64,000 nt of DNA, taken from the NCBI GenBank assembly GCA_002699585.1, contig PABP01000009.1:248001-312000 (forward strand), in the 5' to 3' direction. The notes below the pieces were generated by a model that was given only the letters and a program-made list of their open reading frames with translations, had not been told where the DNA came from and did no database searches. Below, piece after piece: positions 33,246 to 41,870 of this stretch (position 1 is its first letter; every line of letters starts with the position of its first letter). This DNA is from Anaerolineaceae bacterium (GTDB lineage: Bacteria; Chloroflexota; Anaerolineae; Aggregatilineales; Phototrophicaceae). The position numbers and the translations under genes were made by a program.

Positions 33246-34822
33246 CAGGCATTCTCTCGCTCACTATTGACCGAAGCCGCTGGGGCGCTTTCCGCAGATG
33301 CAACCGAAGCCGCGTTTGTCGGCTCGTCTGATGGGGTATCGGCGTCTGTTACGCGGACCATCGGGCCTTTGGGCGGCTGGGTGCTCTCATCACTGCCGCG
33401 ATCCCTGGGCAGTGTGAAATAGAAGGTGCTGCCTTCGCCAACCTGGCTTTCAAAACCAATCTCGCCATTCATGAGGGTGACTAGTTCTTTAGAGATAGCC
33501 AGACCGAGACCGGTCCCGGAACTGGGGTCTTTTTGCGTATTAGCGGCTTGCTCAAACTGCTTGAATAGCTTGTCATGGTCTTCTGAAGGGATGCCGCGCC
33601 CGGTATCTTGCAGGGCAAAGCGTACCTCATTACCGACGGACTGAATGCTCAGCTTGATGAAGCCGTCTTCCGTATATTTGACGGCGTTGCTGTACAGGTT
33701 GAGCAAAATCTGACGCAAACGTGATTCATCGGCATAGACTAGCGGCAGTGGATCGGGCAGGTTGGTCTGGATTTTAACGGGTTTGTTGCCGATCAAACCT
33801 TTGGCGATGGCTATCACGCCTTTGACGACCGCATCCGGGCTGAACGATGCGGGACGAATGACCAGATCGCCAACATCAACCCGGTTGAGGTCGAGGATGT
33901 CGTTGATGATGTGCAGCAGTTGGTGGCCGCTGCTGTAAATCTGGCTGACGTCGCGCTCGTAGGCATCCGGCAGAGCCGTGTTGTCGTACATGCGCGGGAA
34001 CTTAATCATGGTTTCGCTGAAGCCGATGATGGCGTTGAGCGGGGTACGCAGCTCGTGGCTCATGTTGGCCAGGAATTGACCGCGCTTGGCAGCGGCATCT
34101 TCGGCCTGTTCCAGTGCTTGTTCCAGTTCCGCGTTGCTGATGGCCATTTGCTTGGCCAAAAAGTCCGAGCGCAGCACGCTACGTTGCAGGGCTTCGCGCT
34201 GGCGGAACAGCTCATCATGGGTGGCGCGCTCTTTACGGTAGACGTTCAGCGCCCACTGGGTCATGGTGACCATCTCCTGGGCGGAGCGCTCCGCTTGATA
34301 GAGCGCCAGCAAAATGCCGACAATGGCAACGGCCTGATGAGGCGTTAGCACCAGTGCGCCACTGGCCAGGCTGGGTGCGGCGATGGTGACGCCCGCGGCA
34401 GCCATCGAAAAGGCATAACGCTGCCAGGTGCCTAACAATAGAGCAATGGGGAAGGCCATTGCTGTGAGGGTATAGGGCATCATCTCGATGGTGGGCTGGT
34501 CAGAGGTATAGAGCAGGGCTGTGATGGTGGCCAATAAGAAAAATGAAAAGGCGTTGGCGGCGCGGTGAATCTGCCCTGACCTGTGCAGAACCAACGTCAG
34601 GCCGACGCCAATAAAGGCAAAAACGAGCGCGACGATCATGTTAAGGCTGCCCGCGAGGTCAAAGCCGCCGGCCAGGTGGTAGACCATCACCACGGCGACA
34701 AATAAACCAATGCCTGCGATCAGGCGTGCCAAGTCCTTGAGCTGGTCGGCACGCACATCATCGGCGTATTGCTCTTTCGTTGGAATGTTGGCGACGGTTG
34801 TCGCGGCGAGTTCGGTCGACAT
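33245..34822 (-). CDS. membrane sensor histidine kinase, first of a tandem pair
   Basis: 525 residues from the ATG ending at 34822; an upstream in-frame ATG adds eight residues and neither has a strong ribosome site. Hydrophobic helices fill about 33-175, then a coiled coil (about 195-245), HisKA with His257 (ANMSHELRTPLNAI), N-box SNAVKYT, G1 DTGRGIP and G2 GTGLGLA. The last 50 residues are a low-complexity Ser/Ala/Glu tail. The dimerisation region and GFSETM segment are almost the same as in the following kinase, which points to a tandem duplication. It heads the operon with the second kinase and the response regulator. Confidence 0.9.
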   Translation of the reverse strand: MSTELAATTVANIPTKEQYADDVRADQLKDLARLIAGIGLFVAVVMVYHLAGGFDLAGSLNMIVALVFAFIGVGLTLVLHRSGQIHRAANAFSFFLLATITALLYTSDQPTIEMMPYTLTAMAFPIALLLGTWQRYAFSMAAAGVTIAAPSLASGALVLTPHQAVAIVGILLALYQAERSAQEMVTMTQWALNVYRKERATHDELFRQREALQRSVLRSDFLAKQMAISNAELEQALEQAEDAAAKRGQFLANMSHELRTPLNAIIGFSETMIKFPRMYDNTALPDAYERDVSQIYSSGHQLLHIINDILDLNRVDVGDLVIRPASFSPDAVVKGVIAIAKGLIGNKPVKIQTNLPDPLPLVYADESRLRQILLNLYSNAVKYTEDGFIKLSIQSVGNEVRFALQDTGRGIPSEDHDKLFKQFEQAANTQKDPSSGTGLGLAISKELVTLMNGEIGFESQVGEGSTFYFTLPRDRGSDESTQPPKGPMVRVTDADTPSDEPTNAASVASAESAPAASVNSERENA

Positions 34823-34983
34823 AGATCTACCAAAACCATCAGGCACAAAATTATAGAATGCACATTTTTATGAACTAACTCGTACTCATTGTAGCTCTAT
34901 TTCCCATGAACAAGGCTTAATATCCTTAAGGCGGCTTAATGAAATTTAGACATGTGACTATCTAATCATACCAAATAACACGT

Positions 34984-35008
34984 AAAACGCCCCGCACATG
35001 GCGGGGCG
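34984..35008 (-). terminator. Rho-independent terminator for the SH3 secreted protein gene
   Basis: Perfect 8-bp stem cgccccgc (34988-34995) and gcggggcg (35001-35008) with a five-base loop; on the minus strand it is followed by TTTT (34987-34984). It lies downstream of the minus-strand gene ending at 35055. Confidence 0.85.
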
Positions 35009-35054
35009 CTGTGGCTTAACTCGGTTTTGTGTTGAAATTATTTGGCGAAAAGGC

Positions 35055-37040
35055 TTAAGACCCGCAGGTGACACCCGCCTGGACGATATCGCCATTGGCC
35101 GCGGAGAACTCCAGGATGAAGGCCGTATCTGAGTCGAACGTATGAGACAGCGTTTGGCTTTCCCCGGATTGGGTGATGATGGCGCCATCGGTGGTGCTGA
35201 TGCGGATATAGTCGCCAAATTCGCCGCGCAGCAAGCCGCCGCTGACAGTCACGTTGATCGTCGTTCCGGCGGTTGCCTGCCAATCGCCACCTAGTTGCAG
35301 CGCCAATTCTTCACCATTGGATGAGCCGCCCAGGGATGCACCCTCAGCCATCGCGCAGACCTCGCCAAGGGTCGATGAGATCAGGCTGCTCGTGGCGGCT
35401 TCCTCGGTTGCTTCTGCTGTGGGGGCGGCATCGACTGCATTCGGGTCGACCGTTGGCAGGTCGAGGCAACCCATTGAGCTATCGACTGTGTCGAAGCGTA
35501 CCCAACCACTTTCAATCCGATACCAGGCAAAGTTGAAGCTGTCGGTGGCTTGTCCCGTTGCTGTCGCGGATTCGCCTGCGGCGAGTGTGCTAACGGTACC
35601 GTAATCGACGCCTGGGCCGCTGCGGATGTTCTTAGGGGCATCCACGGCGGTAATTGTGCAGACTGTTGCTTCCGGTGCTGATGTGGCTTCGGCAGGGCTG
35701 CTGTCGGCGGTGGTGGCTGGGGCGGCTGACCCATTGGCGCCAGCAATACCAAACAGACGCGGCAGCAAGCGGATCGGCAGGGCATTGACAGTCGCTTCGT
35801 CATAGGCGACGACGTTGGGCGTGCCATTGGCCTGCATGTCTTCTGTCAGTAGGACGGTGACGGCGTTACCCGCATTGGCGGTTGCGCTGCTGCCATTGGC
35901 ACTGACGACCGCTTCGCCTTCTAACACGTCGATTTCCAGGTTGGCGCTGGGCTGGGCCTGCACGAACATGGCACCATTAAGCTCGATGCGCACGCCGTTG
36001 ATGCGGATCAGCAGGGCATCGGCTAAGCCATCGGGTGATTGGATCAGAATGCCGCTGTCGGGCATATTTTCACAATTCGGGTACTGGCTGCTGCGCAGGG
36101 TAAAGGCTTGCATCGGACCGAATTCCGGTGCTTCCAGCTCCGGTGGCTCGGAGTTAACGGCCACGATGGGCAATTCGGTGATGCCGCCAGGGACATCAAT
36201 ATAGGGCGCATAAGCCCAACCGACCCCGGCAAATGCATTTGGAATGACAATGCGCACCCACTGGTCGTCGATGGTGCGCCCGGTGACGACGACCTCGTCG
36301 GTGGGTTTGAGCTGATAGACGACCACGCCGCGTTCATCAGGCGTCCGACGCACATTCAGCCCCTGCTGCGCCAATACGGACGCGGTCAGGAAGTTGGGAT
36401 CGAAGTCATCACCGGTATTGGTTAGCGAGACATCACCGAAAGCGACCAGACTGGCATTGGCACCACCGGACCCGGCACGGGTGCTGAATGGTGCTTGTGC
36501 CTGCATGACCGTCCATACCTGATTGGCTGAACTGAGCGTTTGCAGGGTCAGGCTGTCCAGGGCACTGAATTCGGTGCGGTCGCCGGATTGGGCGAATGCG
36601 AAGGTTTCGCTGGCATTACGTGGTTGGGATTGCACTGTGCCATTACCAACGCAGGCGATCCCTGGCAGCAAATCCGTGCAGGTTTGTTCAGTCGTGTCGA
36701 AGCTCTGTTGTACCTGGATCGGGCATTGATCGGCCTGGGCCGGGGGCTGCTCAACGGCTGGTAGAGGCGTGGCCTCGACTTCCGCCGGGGTTTCCTCAGC
36801 CGGGGCTGTGTCGCCTGTTTCCGGCGCACTGCCATCGGGTGTGGCTTCCGTTGGAACGACAGGAATATCGAGTGTCGGGGCAGCATCGCCACCGCCGCTG
36901 GGTTGGGTCGCTACAGGGATGAATGGCGTCGGCGGCGGGTTATCCTGGGCCAGGACGCCTATGGCACTGGTAAATAACATCGTGACGAGCATAAGCGTGG
37001 CGAGCAACGTGCCCGCGAATTGTCGAGTGGGCAGACGCAT
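35055..37040 (-). CDS. large secreted protein with two SH3-like domains and a FecR-like segment
   Basis: 661 residues, ATG ending at 37040 with GGAGA upstream. A signal peptide (about 8-31, ending in IGVLA-QD) precedes a long Pro/Thr/Ala/Glu-rich linker (32-105). The middle region holds one SH3 type 3 domain (about 228-290: GLNVRRTPDERGVVV), a beta-rich FecR-like stretch (about 325-405), and a second SH3 domain (about 470-540: NIRSGPGVDYGTVSTL). A final beta domain ends in a Cys. SH3 domains of this type bind cell-wall peptides. No catalytic domain is visible. It is likely cell-surface associated. Confidence 0.8.
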   Translation of the reverse strand: MRLPTRQFAGTLLATLMLVTMLFTSAIGVLAQDNPPPTPFIPVATQPSGGGDAAPTLDIPVVPTEATPDGSAPETGDTAPAEETPAEVEATPLPAVEQPPAQADQCPIQVQQSFDTTEQTCTDLLPGIACVGNGTVQSQPRNASETFAFAQSGDRTEFSALDSLTLQTLSSANQVWTVMQAQAPFSTRAGSGGANASLVAFGDVSLTNTGDDFDPNFLTASVLAQQGLNVRRTPDERGVVVYQLKPTDEVVVTGRTIDDQWVRIVIPNAFAGVGWAYAPYIDVPGGITELPIVAVNSEPPELEAPEFGPMQAFTLRSSQYPNCENMPDSGILIQSPDGLADALLIRINGVRIELNGAMFVQAQPSANLEIDVLEGEAVVSANGSSATANAGNAVTVLLTEDMQANGTPNVVAYDEATVNALPIRLLPRLFGIAGANGSAAPATTADSSPAEATSAPEATVCTITAVDAPKNIRSGPGVDYGTVSTLAAGESATATGQATDSFNFAWYRIESGWVRFDTVDSSMGCLDLPTVDPNAVDAAPTAEATEEAATSSLISSTLGEVCAMAEGASLGGSSNGEELALQLGGDWQATAGTTINVTVSGGLLRGEFGDYIRISTTDGAIITQSGESQTLSHTFDSDTAFILEFSAANGDIVQAGVTCGS

Positions 37041-37213
37041 AGTGGTGTCTCCGGGTGCGTGTGCAAAATAAGGGCGGCACTGCCGCCTACATCGTTATTA
37101 TACCTGTAATCTGGTGACGATGGGATGCTGGCATGGGGTAAGCGCAGGGCAAGCGCCGCGTCTTTCGGTAGAATAGTCCGCAGGTTGACTTTATACAGAG
37201 ATAGAAGGTCATG

Positions 37214-38341
37214 ATGCGAAAAATCCTGATTGCGCCGGGGGCGTTTAAGCACTGTTTGGGGGCGGCTGGCGTGGCTGATGCCATCGAAGTGGGACTCAGA
37301 CGCAGCGGCATGACTGCCGAACTGCTCAAAGTGCCGATTGCCGATGGCGGTAACGGCACGGTCGATGCGTGGCTGGCCCAGGGCGGTGAACGTGTTTCGA
37401 TGGTGGTAAAGGGACCGCTGGGTGCGCCTGTCACCGCCGAATACGGTCTGCTGCCGGATGGACAGACAGCCGTTATCGAGATGGCCTTAGCATCCGGCGT
37501 TGAACTGGTCCCTGATGACCAGCTCAATCCTTTACTGACGGATACCTGGGGCACGGGTCAACTGCTGCAACACGCCCTGGAACGCGGCGTGCGCCGTTTC
37601 ATCATCGGCATGGGGGGCAGCGCAACCGTCGATGGCGGCATGGGGGCACTTCAAGCTCTGGGTGTTCGTCTGCTGAATGCGAACGGCGACCCTATCGAGC
37701 GAGGTAACGCAGGCTTGGCTGATCTAGCGACGGTGGATGCTTCCGAGTTAGATGCACGCTGGCAGGGCACCGAGATTATCATTGCGTCCGATGTGGAGAA
37801 CCCGACCCTGGGCGATACGGGTGCGGCGGCGGTGTTTGGTCCACAAAAAGGTGCGACCCCCGACACGATACCTATCTTAGAAGCCAACTTGCGCCATTTC
37901 TTCACTCTGGTCGTTGAACAGCACGGCGTCGATGTGCGCGAACTAGTGGGTGGTGGGGCTGCCGGGGCGCTCTCTGCCGGGTTGATTGCTTTCCTGGGGG
38001 GGCGCATTGTGTCAGGCATCGACCTGCTGCTGGACCACAACCATTTTGTCGATCATCTGGCCGATGCGAGTCTGGTGGTTACGGGTGAGGGCCGCATGGA
38101 TGAGCAGACGGTCTATGGCAAGGGGCCGATTGGCGTGGCGCGGTTGGCCAAAGAACACGGCGTTCCGACAGTGGCGCTGGTTGGTGGTTTGCAGACCAAT
38201 GACGCCCTATTGCATGAGGCCGGGTTGCAGGCGGTGCTGCCAGTGGTCAATGAGCCGATGTCGCTGGCGGATGCGTTAGCTAATGGCCGTGACCTAATCG
38301 AGCAATCAGCGCTACGGTTGGGTTATCTGTTGCAAATATAG
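37214..38341 (+). CDS. glycerate kinase, GarK/GlxK family
   Basis: 375 residues from the second of two adjacent ATGs (37214), because GAAGG is then spaced 5 bases away; the first ATG is at 37211. Family motifs: ILIAPGAFKHCLGA, PIADGGNGTVDA, MGGSATVDGGMGALQALG, GAAGALSAG and TGEGRMDEQTVYGKGP. It phosphorylates glycerate to phosphoglycerate with ATP, feeding the SerA-type or glycolytic pathway. It has its own promoter region and meets a minus-strand gene one base beyond its stop. Confidence 0.93.
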   Translation: MRKILIAPGAFKHCLGAAGVADAIEVGLRRSGMTAELLKVPIADGGNGTVDAWLAQGGERVSMVVKGPLGAPVTAEYGLLPDGQTAVIEMALASGVELVPDDQLNPLLTDTWGTGQLLQHALERGVRRFIIGMGGSATVDGGMGALQALGVRLLNANGDPIERGNAGLADLATVDASELDARWQGTEIIIASDVENPTLGDTGAAAVFGPQKGATPDTIPILEANLRHFFTLVVEQHGVDVRELVGGGAAGALSAGLIAFLGGRIVSGIDLLLDHNHFVDHLADASLVVTGEGRMDEQTVYGKGPIGVARLAKEHGVPTVALVGGLQTNDALLHEAGLQAVLPVVNEPMSLADALANGRDLIEQSALRLGYLLQI

Positions 38342-38342
38342 A

Positions 38343-40145
38343 TTAAACGCCAGCTTCGGCGGGTTTGTTGTCGGACTTGTCGCGGCGGCGGCGACTACCC
38401 GTAATTTCTGGCAGGTTGCGGCGCAGCAGCTTCCCAGCGTCACTGTAGGGTAGTTCCTCGCAGAAGACGAAACGGCGCGGAATTTCATAGCCAGCCATAT
38501 ACGGCTTGCAGTGATTGATCAGGTCACCTTTTTTGAGGTTGCTACCGGGTTTGCCGACGATCCAGGCTTGCAGGGCTTCCTGGCCTTCCACACGCGGATG
38601 TGGAATGTGCCACACGCCCGCGTCGGCCACATCTGGATGTGTCTTGAGGACGTTCTCTACCGGGCCGGGGTAGACATTGAAGCCGCCAATGAGCGCCATG
38701 TCTTTCTTACGGTCGACGATGTAAAAATAGCCATCTTCGTCCATGTAGCCGATGTCGCCCGTATAGACCCACATCTTGCCTTCGTACTCGCGCAGGACGT
38801 TGGCGGTTTCCTCCGGCTGTTTGTAGTAACCGGACATCAAGTTGGGTGCATTCAGAATGATCTCGCCCGGTTCACCCACAGGCATTTCGGTTGTGCCTGC
38901 TTCTAAGTCCATAATGCGGCAGTCTACGTCAATCATGGGGATGCCGACCGAATAGTCACGATTGGGTACACCAATCAGGGGGTTGGCGTGGTTGCCCGCC
39001 GGGACTTCGCTTAGGCCGTAGCCCTCACGCACTTCGGTCCCGGTTTTGCGCATGGCCTCAGTAATGGATGGATGCAGGGGGGCCGCGCCGCAGATGGTGA
39101 TTTTCGAGCTTTTCATGTTGACTTCGCCGTTCATCATGCGCGGGTGGTTGCCGATGGCATGGAACATCATCGGCACGCCCAGGGTGATGTTGGGCTTATA
39201 GGTGTCGATCAGATCGACGACATGGTTCATGTCACGCGGGTCCGGCACCAGGATGATCTTCCAACCCGCATTGGTTGCCTGATGCACCAGCACGATCAGA
39301 CCGTAAATGTGGAACATGGGCAGCATCGCCAGCACGACGCGCTTTTCTGTCGGCGGCATGGCTCCCTTGGGCCAATCGACATCAATCCAGCCTTCGATTT
39401 GCTTGGTGCTGGCACACAGCGCCCGATGGCTGGCCATGACTGCTTTGGGTTCGCCCGTTGTGCCGCCTGTATACTGCATAAAGGCGATGTCATCCGGCGA
39501 AATATCGACTTCCGGTTTCTTTTTGCGATATTTTTTGAGCACATCTTGCAGCCAATAATCGCCTACTTCGATTTTCTCTAAGAAGTGGCCACCGGGTTTT
39601 TCCTGCGTCCGTGTGAAGGCGATGCGCACAAACTTGTGGAAATACTCTTTGATGTTGCTGACGATAATGCGCTGGACCTGGGTCGTGTGCTGGATTTCTT
39701 TAAACGTGCTGTAGAGGTTGGTCAGGGTGATGACCATGACCGCGTCGGCCTGGTCGGCCAGTTTGGCCAGCTTTTTTGCAGGGTAGGATGGGTTTAGGGC
39801 ACAGACCACGCCGCCCGCTTTCAGGATGCCATAATATGCAATGATGAAATTGGCCGTGTTGGGCATACACAGGACGACCGTCTGGCCTTTTTCCAATCCC
39901 AGGTCGATTAAGCCTGCGGCTAAAGCATCACTGAGTTTGTCCAGTTCATGGAAGGTCATCTCGTAGGCGCGATGGCCGAGCACGGGCAAGCGTACCGATG
40001 TCACCAGGGCCGTGCGGTTTTTGGGGACGCGCTGAGCTGTCGCGCGCAAATAGTCGGGTACGGTCATATCCGGGTAGGGCTTGAGCGATGCTGGTACACC
40101 AGCCGGATAGTGCTTAAGCCAGGGGCGATCTGCGTATGTAACCAC
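38343..40145 (-). CDS. long-chain acyl-CoA synthetase (AMP-dependent)
   Basis: 600 residues with a GTG start ending at 40145 and GGAG upstream. It is longer than the two ligases at 12.9 and 16.1 kb and belongs to the FadD-like group: ATP loop QYTGGTTGEPKAVM (about 225-238), MLPMFHIYGL, EGYGLSE, YTGDIGYMDEDGYFYIVDRK and catalytic Lys in DAGKLLRRNLPE. A short basic tail (SRRRRDKSDNK) ends it. It activates long-chain fatty acids to CoA thioesters for degradation or lipid building. It is alone on this strand. Confidence 0.92.
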   Translation of the reverse strand: MVTYADRPWLKHYPAGVPASLKPYPDMTVPDYLRATAQRVPKNRTALVTSVRLPVLGHRAYEMTFHELDKLSDALAAGLIDLGLEKGQTVVLCMPNTANFIIAYYGILKAGGVVCALNPSYPAKKLAKLADQADAVMVITLTNLYSTFKEIQHTTQVQRIIVSNIKEYFHKFVRIAFTRTQEKPGGHFLEKIEVGDYWLQDVLKKYRKKKPEVDISPDDIAFMQYTGGTTGEPKAVMASHRALCASTKQIEGWIDVDWPKGAMPPTEKRVVLAMLPMFHIYGLIVLVHQATNAGWKIILVPDPRDMNHVVDLIDTYKPNITLGVPMMFHAIGNHPRMMNGEVNMKSSKITICGAAPLHPSITEAMRKTGTEVREGYGLSEVPAGNHANPLIGVPNRDYSVGIPMIDVDCRIMDLEAGTTEMPVGEPGEIILNAPNLMSGYYKQPEETANVLREYEGKMWVYTGDIGYMDEDGYFYIVDRKKDMALIGGFNVYPGPVENVLKTHPDVADAGVWHIPHPRVEGQEALQAWIVGKPGSNLKKGDLINHCKPYMAGYEIPRRFVFCEELPYSDAGKLLRRNLPEITGSRRRRDKSDNKPAEAGV

Positions 40146-40469
40146 AGCCTACTTCTCCAAAAAAAAGAACCTGAAAAATGAACCTCTGCGGCCCAAGCCG
40201 TGTCTAAATAATGAGAAAGAATCAACAAAGGGCGTCACAGCTCGTCAATCATGTGCATGTTTAGGCACTAATGGTGCATTGCATCAGCATGAGAACCGTT
40301 TTCAGATTACAATATAGATACATTTAAGCGTCAAATCGGCACGAAGCCGTGTCCAATCAACGGCGCTTAACCATAACCCATGAGGGCTACCACGCGCAAG
40401 AGTGGGGGTGCCTGGGTGGGCTGCAAAACAATTTCGTAGGGGATATTAGATTCGGGAGGTTAGTAGGTA
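40146..40469. other. 324-base divergent gap with a possibly structured leader
   Basis: Separates the minus-strand acyl-CoA ligase from the LysM gene. Nothing codes here. The half nearer the LysM gene (about 40335-40445) has several short complementary stretches (for example ccac/gtgg at 40391-40406 and ggcacg/cgtgtcc) and may form an RNA leader, but I could not match it to a known riboswitch. Confidence 0.4.
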
Positions 40470-41030
40470 ATGAAAACTTCTTTTGCTCGTTTCGCTATTT
40501 TAATCTTGATTATGCTGCTGGGTATATCTGCTGTCAGTGCACAGAATCGCACTCATGTTGTCCAACGCGGGGAAACGTTGTCGCAAATCGCCCAGTATTA
40601 CGGCGTCAGCACGGCGGCCCTGGCCCAGGTCAACAACATCGCTAACCCCAGCCGGATTTATCCAGGGCAGTATCTGGTGATTCCATCCAGCACGCCCGTG
40701 ACTATCGGCACGTATACCGTCCAACCGGGCGATACGCTCAAGAACATCGCTGCTCGCTATGGGACGACCTGGCAAGCGTTGGCATCGTACAACAACATTG
40801 CCAATGCTAACCTCATCTGGGTCGGTATGGTGCTGCAAATTCCGGGTTCAGGCTACTATCCGCCCGTCCAACCGCCGACGTACCCATCGAATTACTACTA
40901 CGTCCAGTATGGCGATACGATGCTGCGGATTGCTGCCCGCTTTGGCGTCAATGTGTGGCGTCTGGCAGAGGCCAACGGCATCTACAACCTGAACTGGATT
41001 TACGCTGGCCAACGTCTGGTGATCCCCTAG
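40470..41030 (+). CDS. secreted triple-LysM protein
   Basis: 186 residues, ATG at 40470 with GGGAGG upstream. A signal peptide ([18 protein letters not shown]..., cleaved after SAVSA) precedes three LysM repeats: about 28-72 ([20 protein letters not shown]), 80-125 ([20 protein letters not shown]) and 142-186 ([20 protein letters not shown]). Each has the conserved Gly-Asp/Glu-Thr and NNIANP-type turn. There is no catalytic domain, so it is likely a peptidoglycan- or glycan-binding protein of the cell surface. The arginase-like gene begins 3 bases after its stop. Confidence 0.92.
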   Translation: MKTSFARFAILILIMLLGISAVSAQNRTHVVQRGETLSQIAQYYGVSTAALAQVNNIANPSRIYPGQYLVIPSSTPVTIGTYTVQPGDTLKNIAARYGTTWQALASYNNIANANLIWVGMVLQIPGSGYYPPVQPPTYPSNYYYVQYGDTMLRIAARFGVNVWRLAEANGIYNLNWIYAGQRLVIP

Positions 41031-41033
41031 CTG

Positions 41034-41831
41034 ATGACTGAATTTATCTGTATTGGCGTACCGTACTGGCTCGGCAGCAAAGCAGACTATACCGGATCTG
41101 TTGAAGTGCTACGGGCCAGCGGCATCGCTGAAGAACTGAACGCAGAGTGGGTCGACATCGCGCCGGACTTTGACGCGGTGGCTGATCCACTCATTGCTGT
41201 GAATCGGGCTTTGGCTGCGGCTATCCGCGCCCATAGCGACAAGCTGGCGTTGATCTTCGCCGGGGATTGCACAAGCTGCCTGGGTGCGGTCAGTGGGCTG
41301 GCAACAAAGGACCCAGCTATTGTCTGGTATGACGCACATGGCGACTTCAACACACCAGAGATCAGCATCAGCGGCTTTTTGGGCGGCATGCCCCTGGCGG
41401 CATTGGTCGGCAAAGGCAATCAACACTGGATGCAGGGCCTTGGCCTGTCGCCATTGGCTGAGCGCGATGTCCTCATCACCGATGTGCGCGACCTCGACCC
41501 AGACGAAGCTGATTTGTTGCATAACAGCGATGTCACCGTGCTGACCGATGTTGTCGATTTGATGACTGCTGAACTGCCACAGAAGCCGATTTACATCCAC
41601 TTTGATACCGACATCACGCATCTGGATGACCTGCCTGCGGTCAGTTACCCGGCAGTGGGTGGCCCGCATGTGGATGACATCCTGCCGACGCTGGAACGGC
41701 TCGGACGCGAGGCAAAAGTTGCCGGGGCATTATTTACCCTATGGAACAATCAGCTCCCCGGTGCGGAAAAGTCGATGCAGTCGACAATGCAATTTATCAC
41801 GGCGCTAGCGCAGGCCCTGCAAATGCGCTAA
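41034..41831 (+). CDS. arginase/ureohydrolase-fold protein with an altered metal site
   Basis: 265 residues. The binuclear metal motifs are partly kept: DAHGDFN gives Asp100, His102 and Asp104, and HFDTDITHL gives Asp191 and Asp193. The first ligand, normally His in GGDH, is Cys79 here (AGDCTS). A Cys at that position is present in some divergent arginase-like families. It may be an amidinohydrolase acting on an unknown guanidino compound, or a non-catalytic relative. Its start lies 3 bases past the LysM gene stop with no clear ribosome site, implying coupling. Confidence 0.75.
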   Translation: MTEFICIGVPYWLGSKADYTGSVEVLRASGIAEELNAEWVDIAPDFDAVADPLIAVNRALAAAIRAHSDKLALIFAGDCTSCLGAVSGLATKDPAIVWYDAHGDFNTPEISISGFLGGMPLAALVGKGNQHWMQGLGLSPLAERDVLITDVRDLDPDEADLLHNSDVTVLTDVVDLMTAELPQKPIYIHFDTDITHLDDLPAVSYPAVGGPHVDDILPTLERLGREAKVAGALFTLWNNQLPGAEKSMQSTMQFITALAQALQMR

Positions 41832-41870
41832 AAACAGGCCCATATTGTTATTGTTGAAAGGCCTGCTTGC

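Noticed and set aside
38343-40145. An operon of glycerate kinase with the third acyl-CoA ligase
   Set aside because: They lie on opposite strands and converge with a one-base gap, so they are not co-transcribed.
40230-40469. c-di-AMP (ydaO) riboswitch before the LysM gene
   Set aside because: The gene context fits but the conserved core segments are absent. I could confirm only a leader with short complementary stretches.
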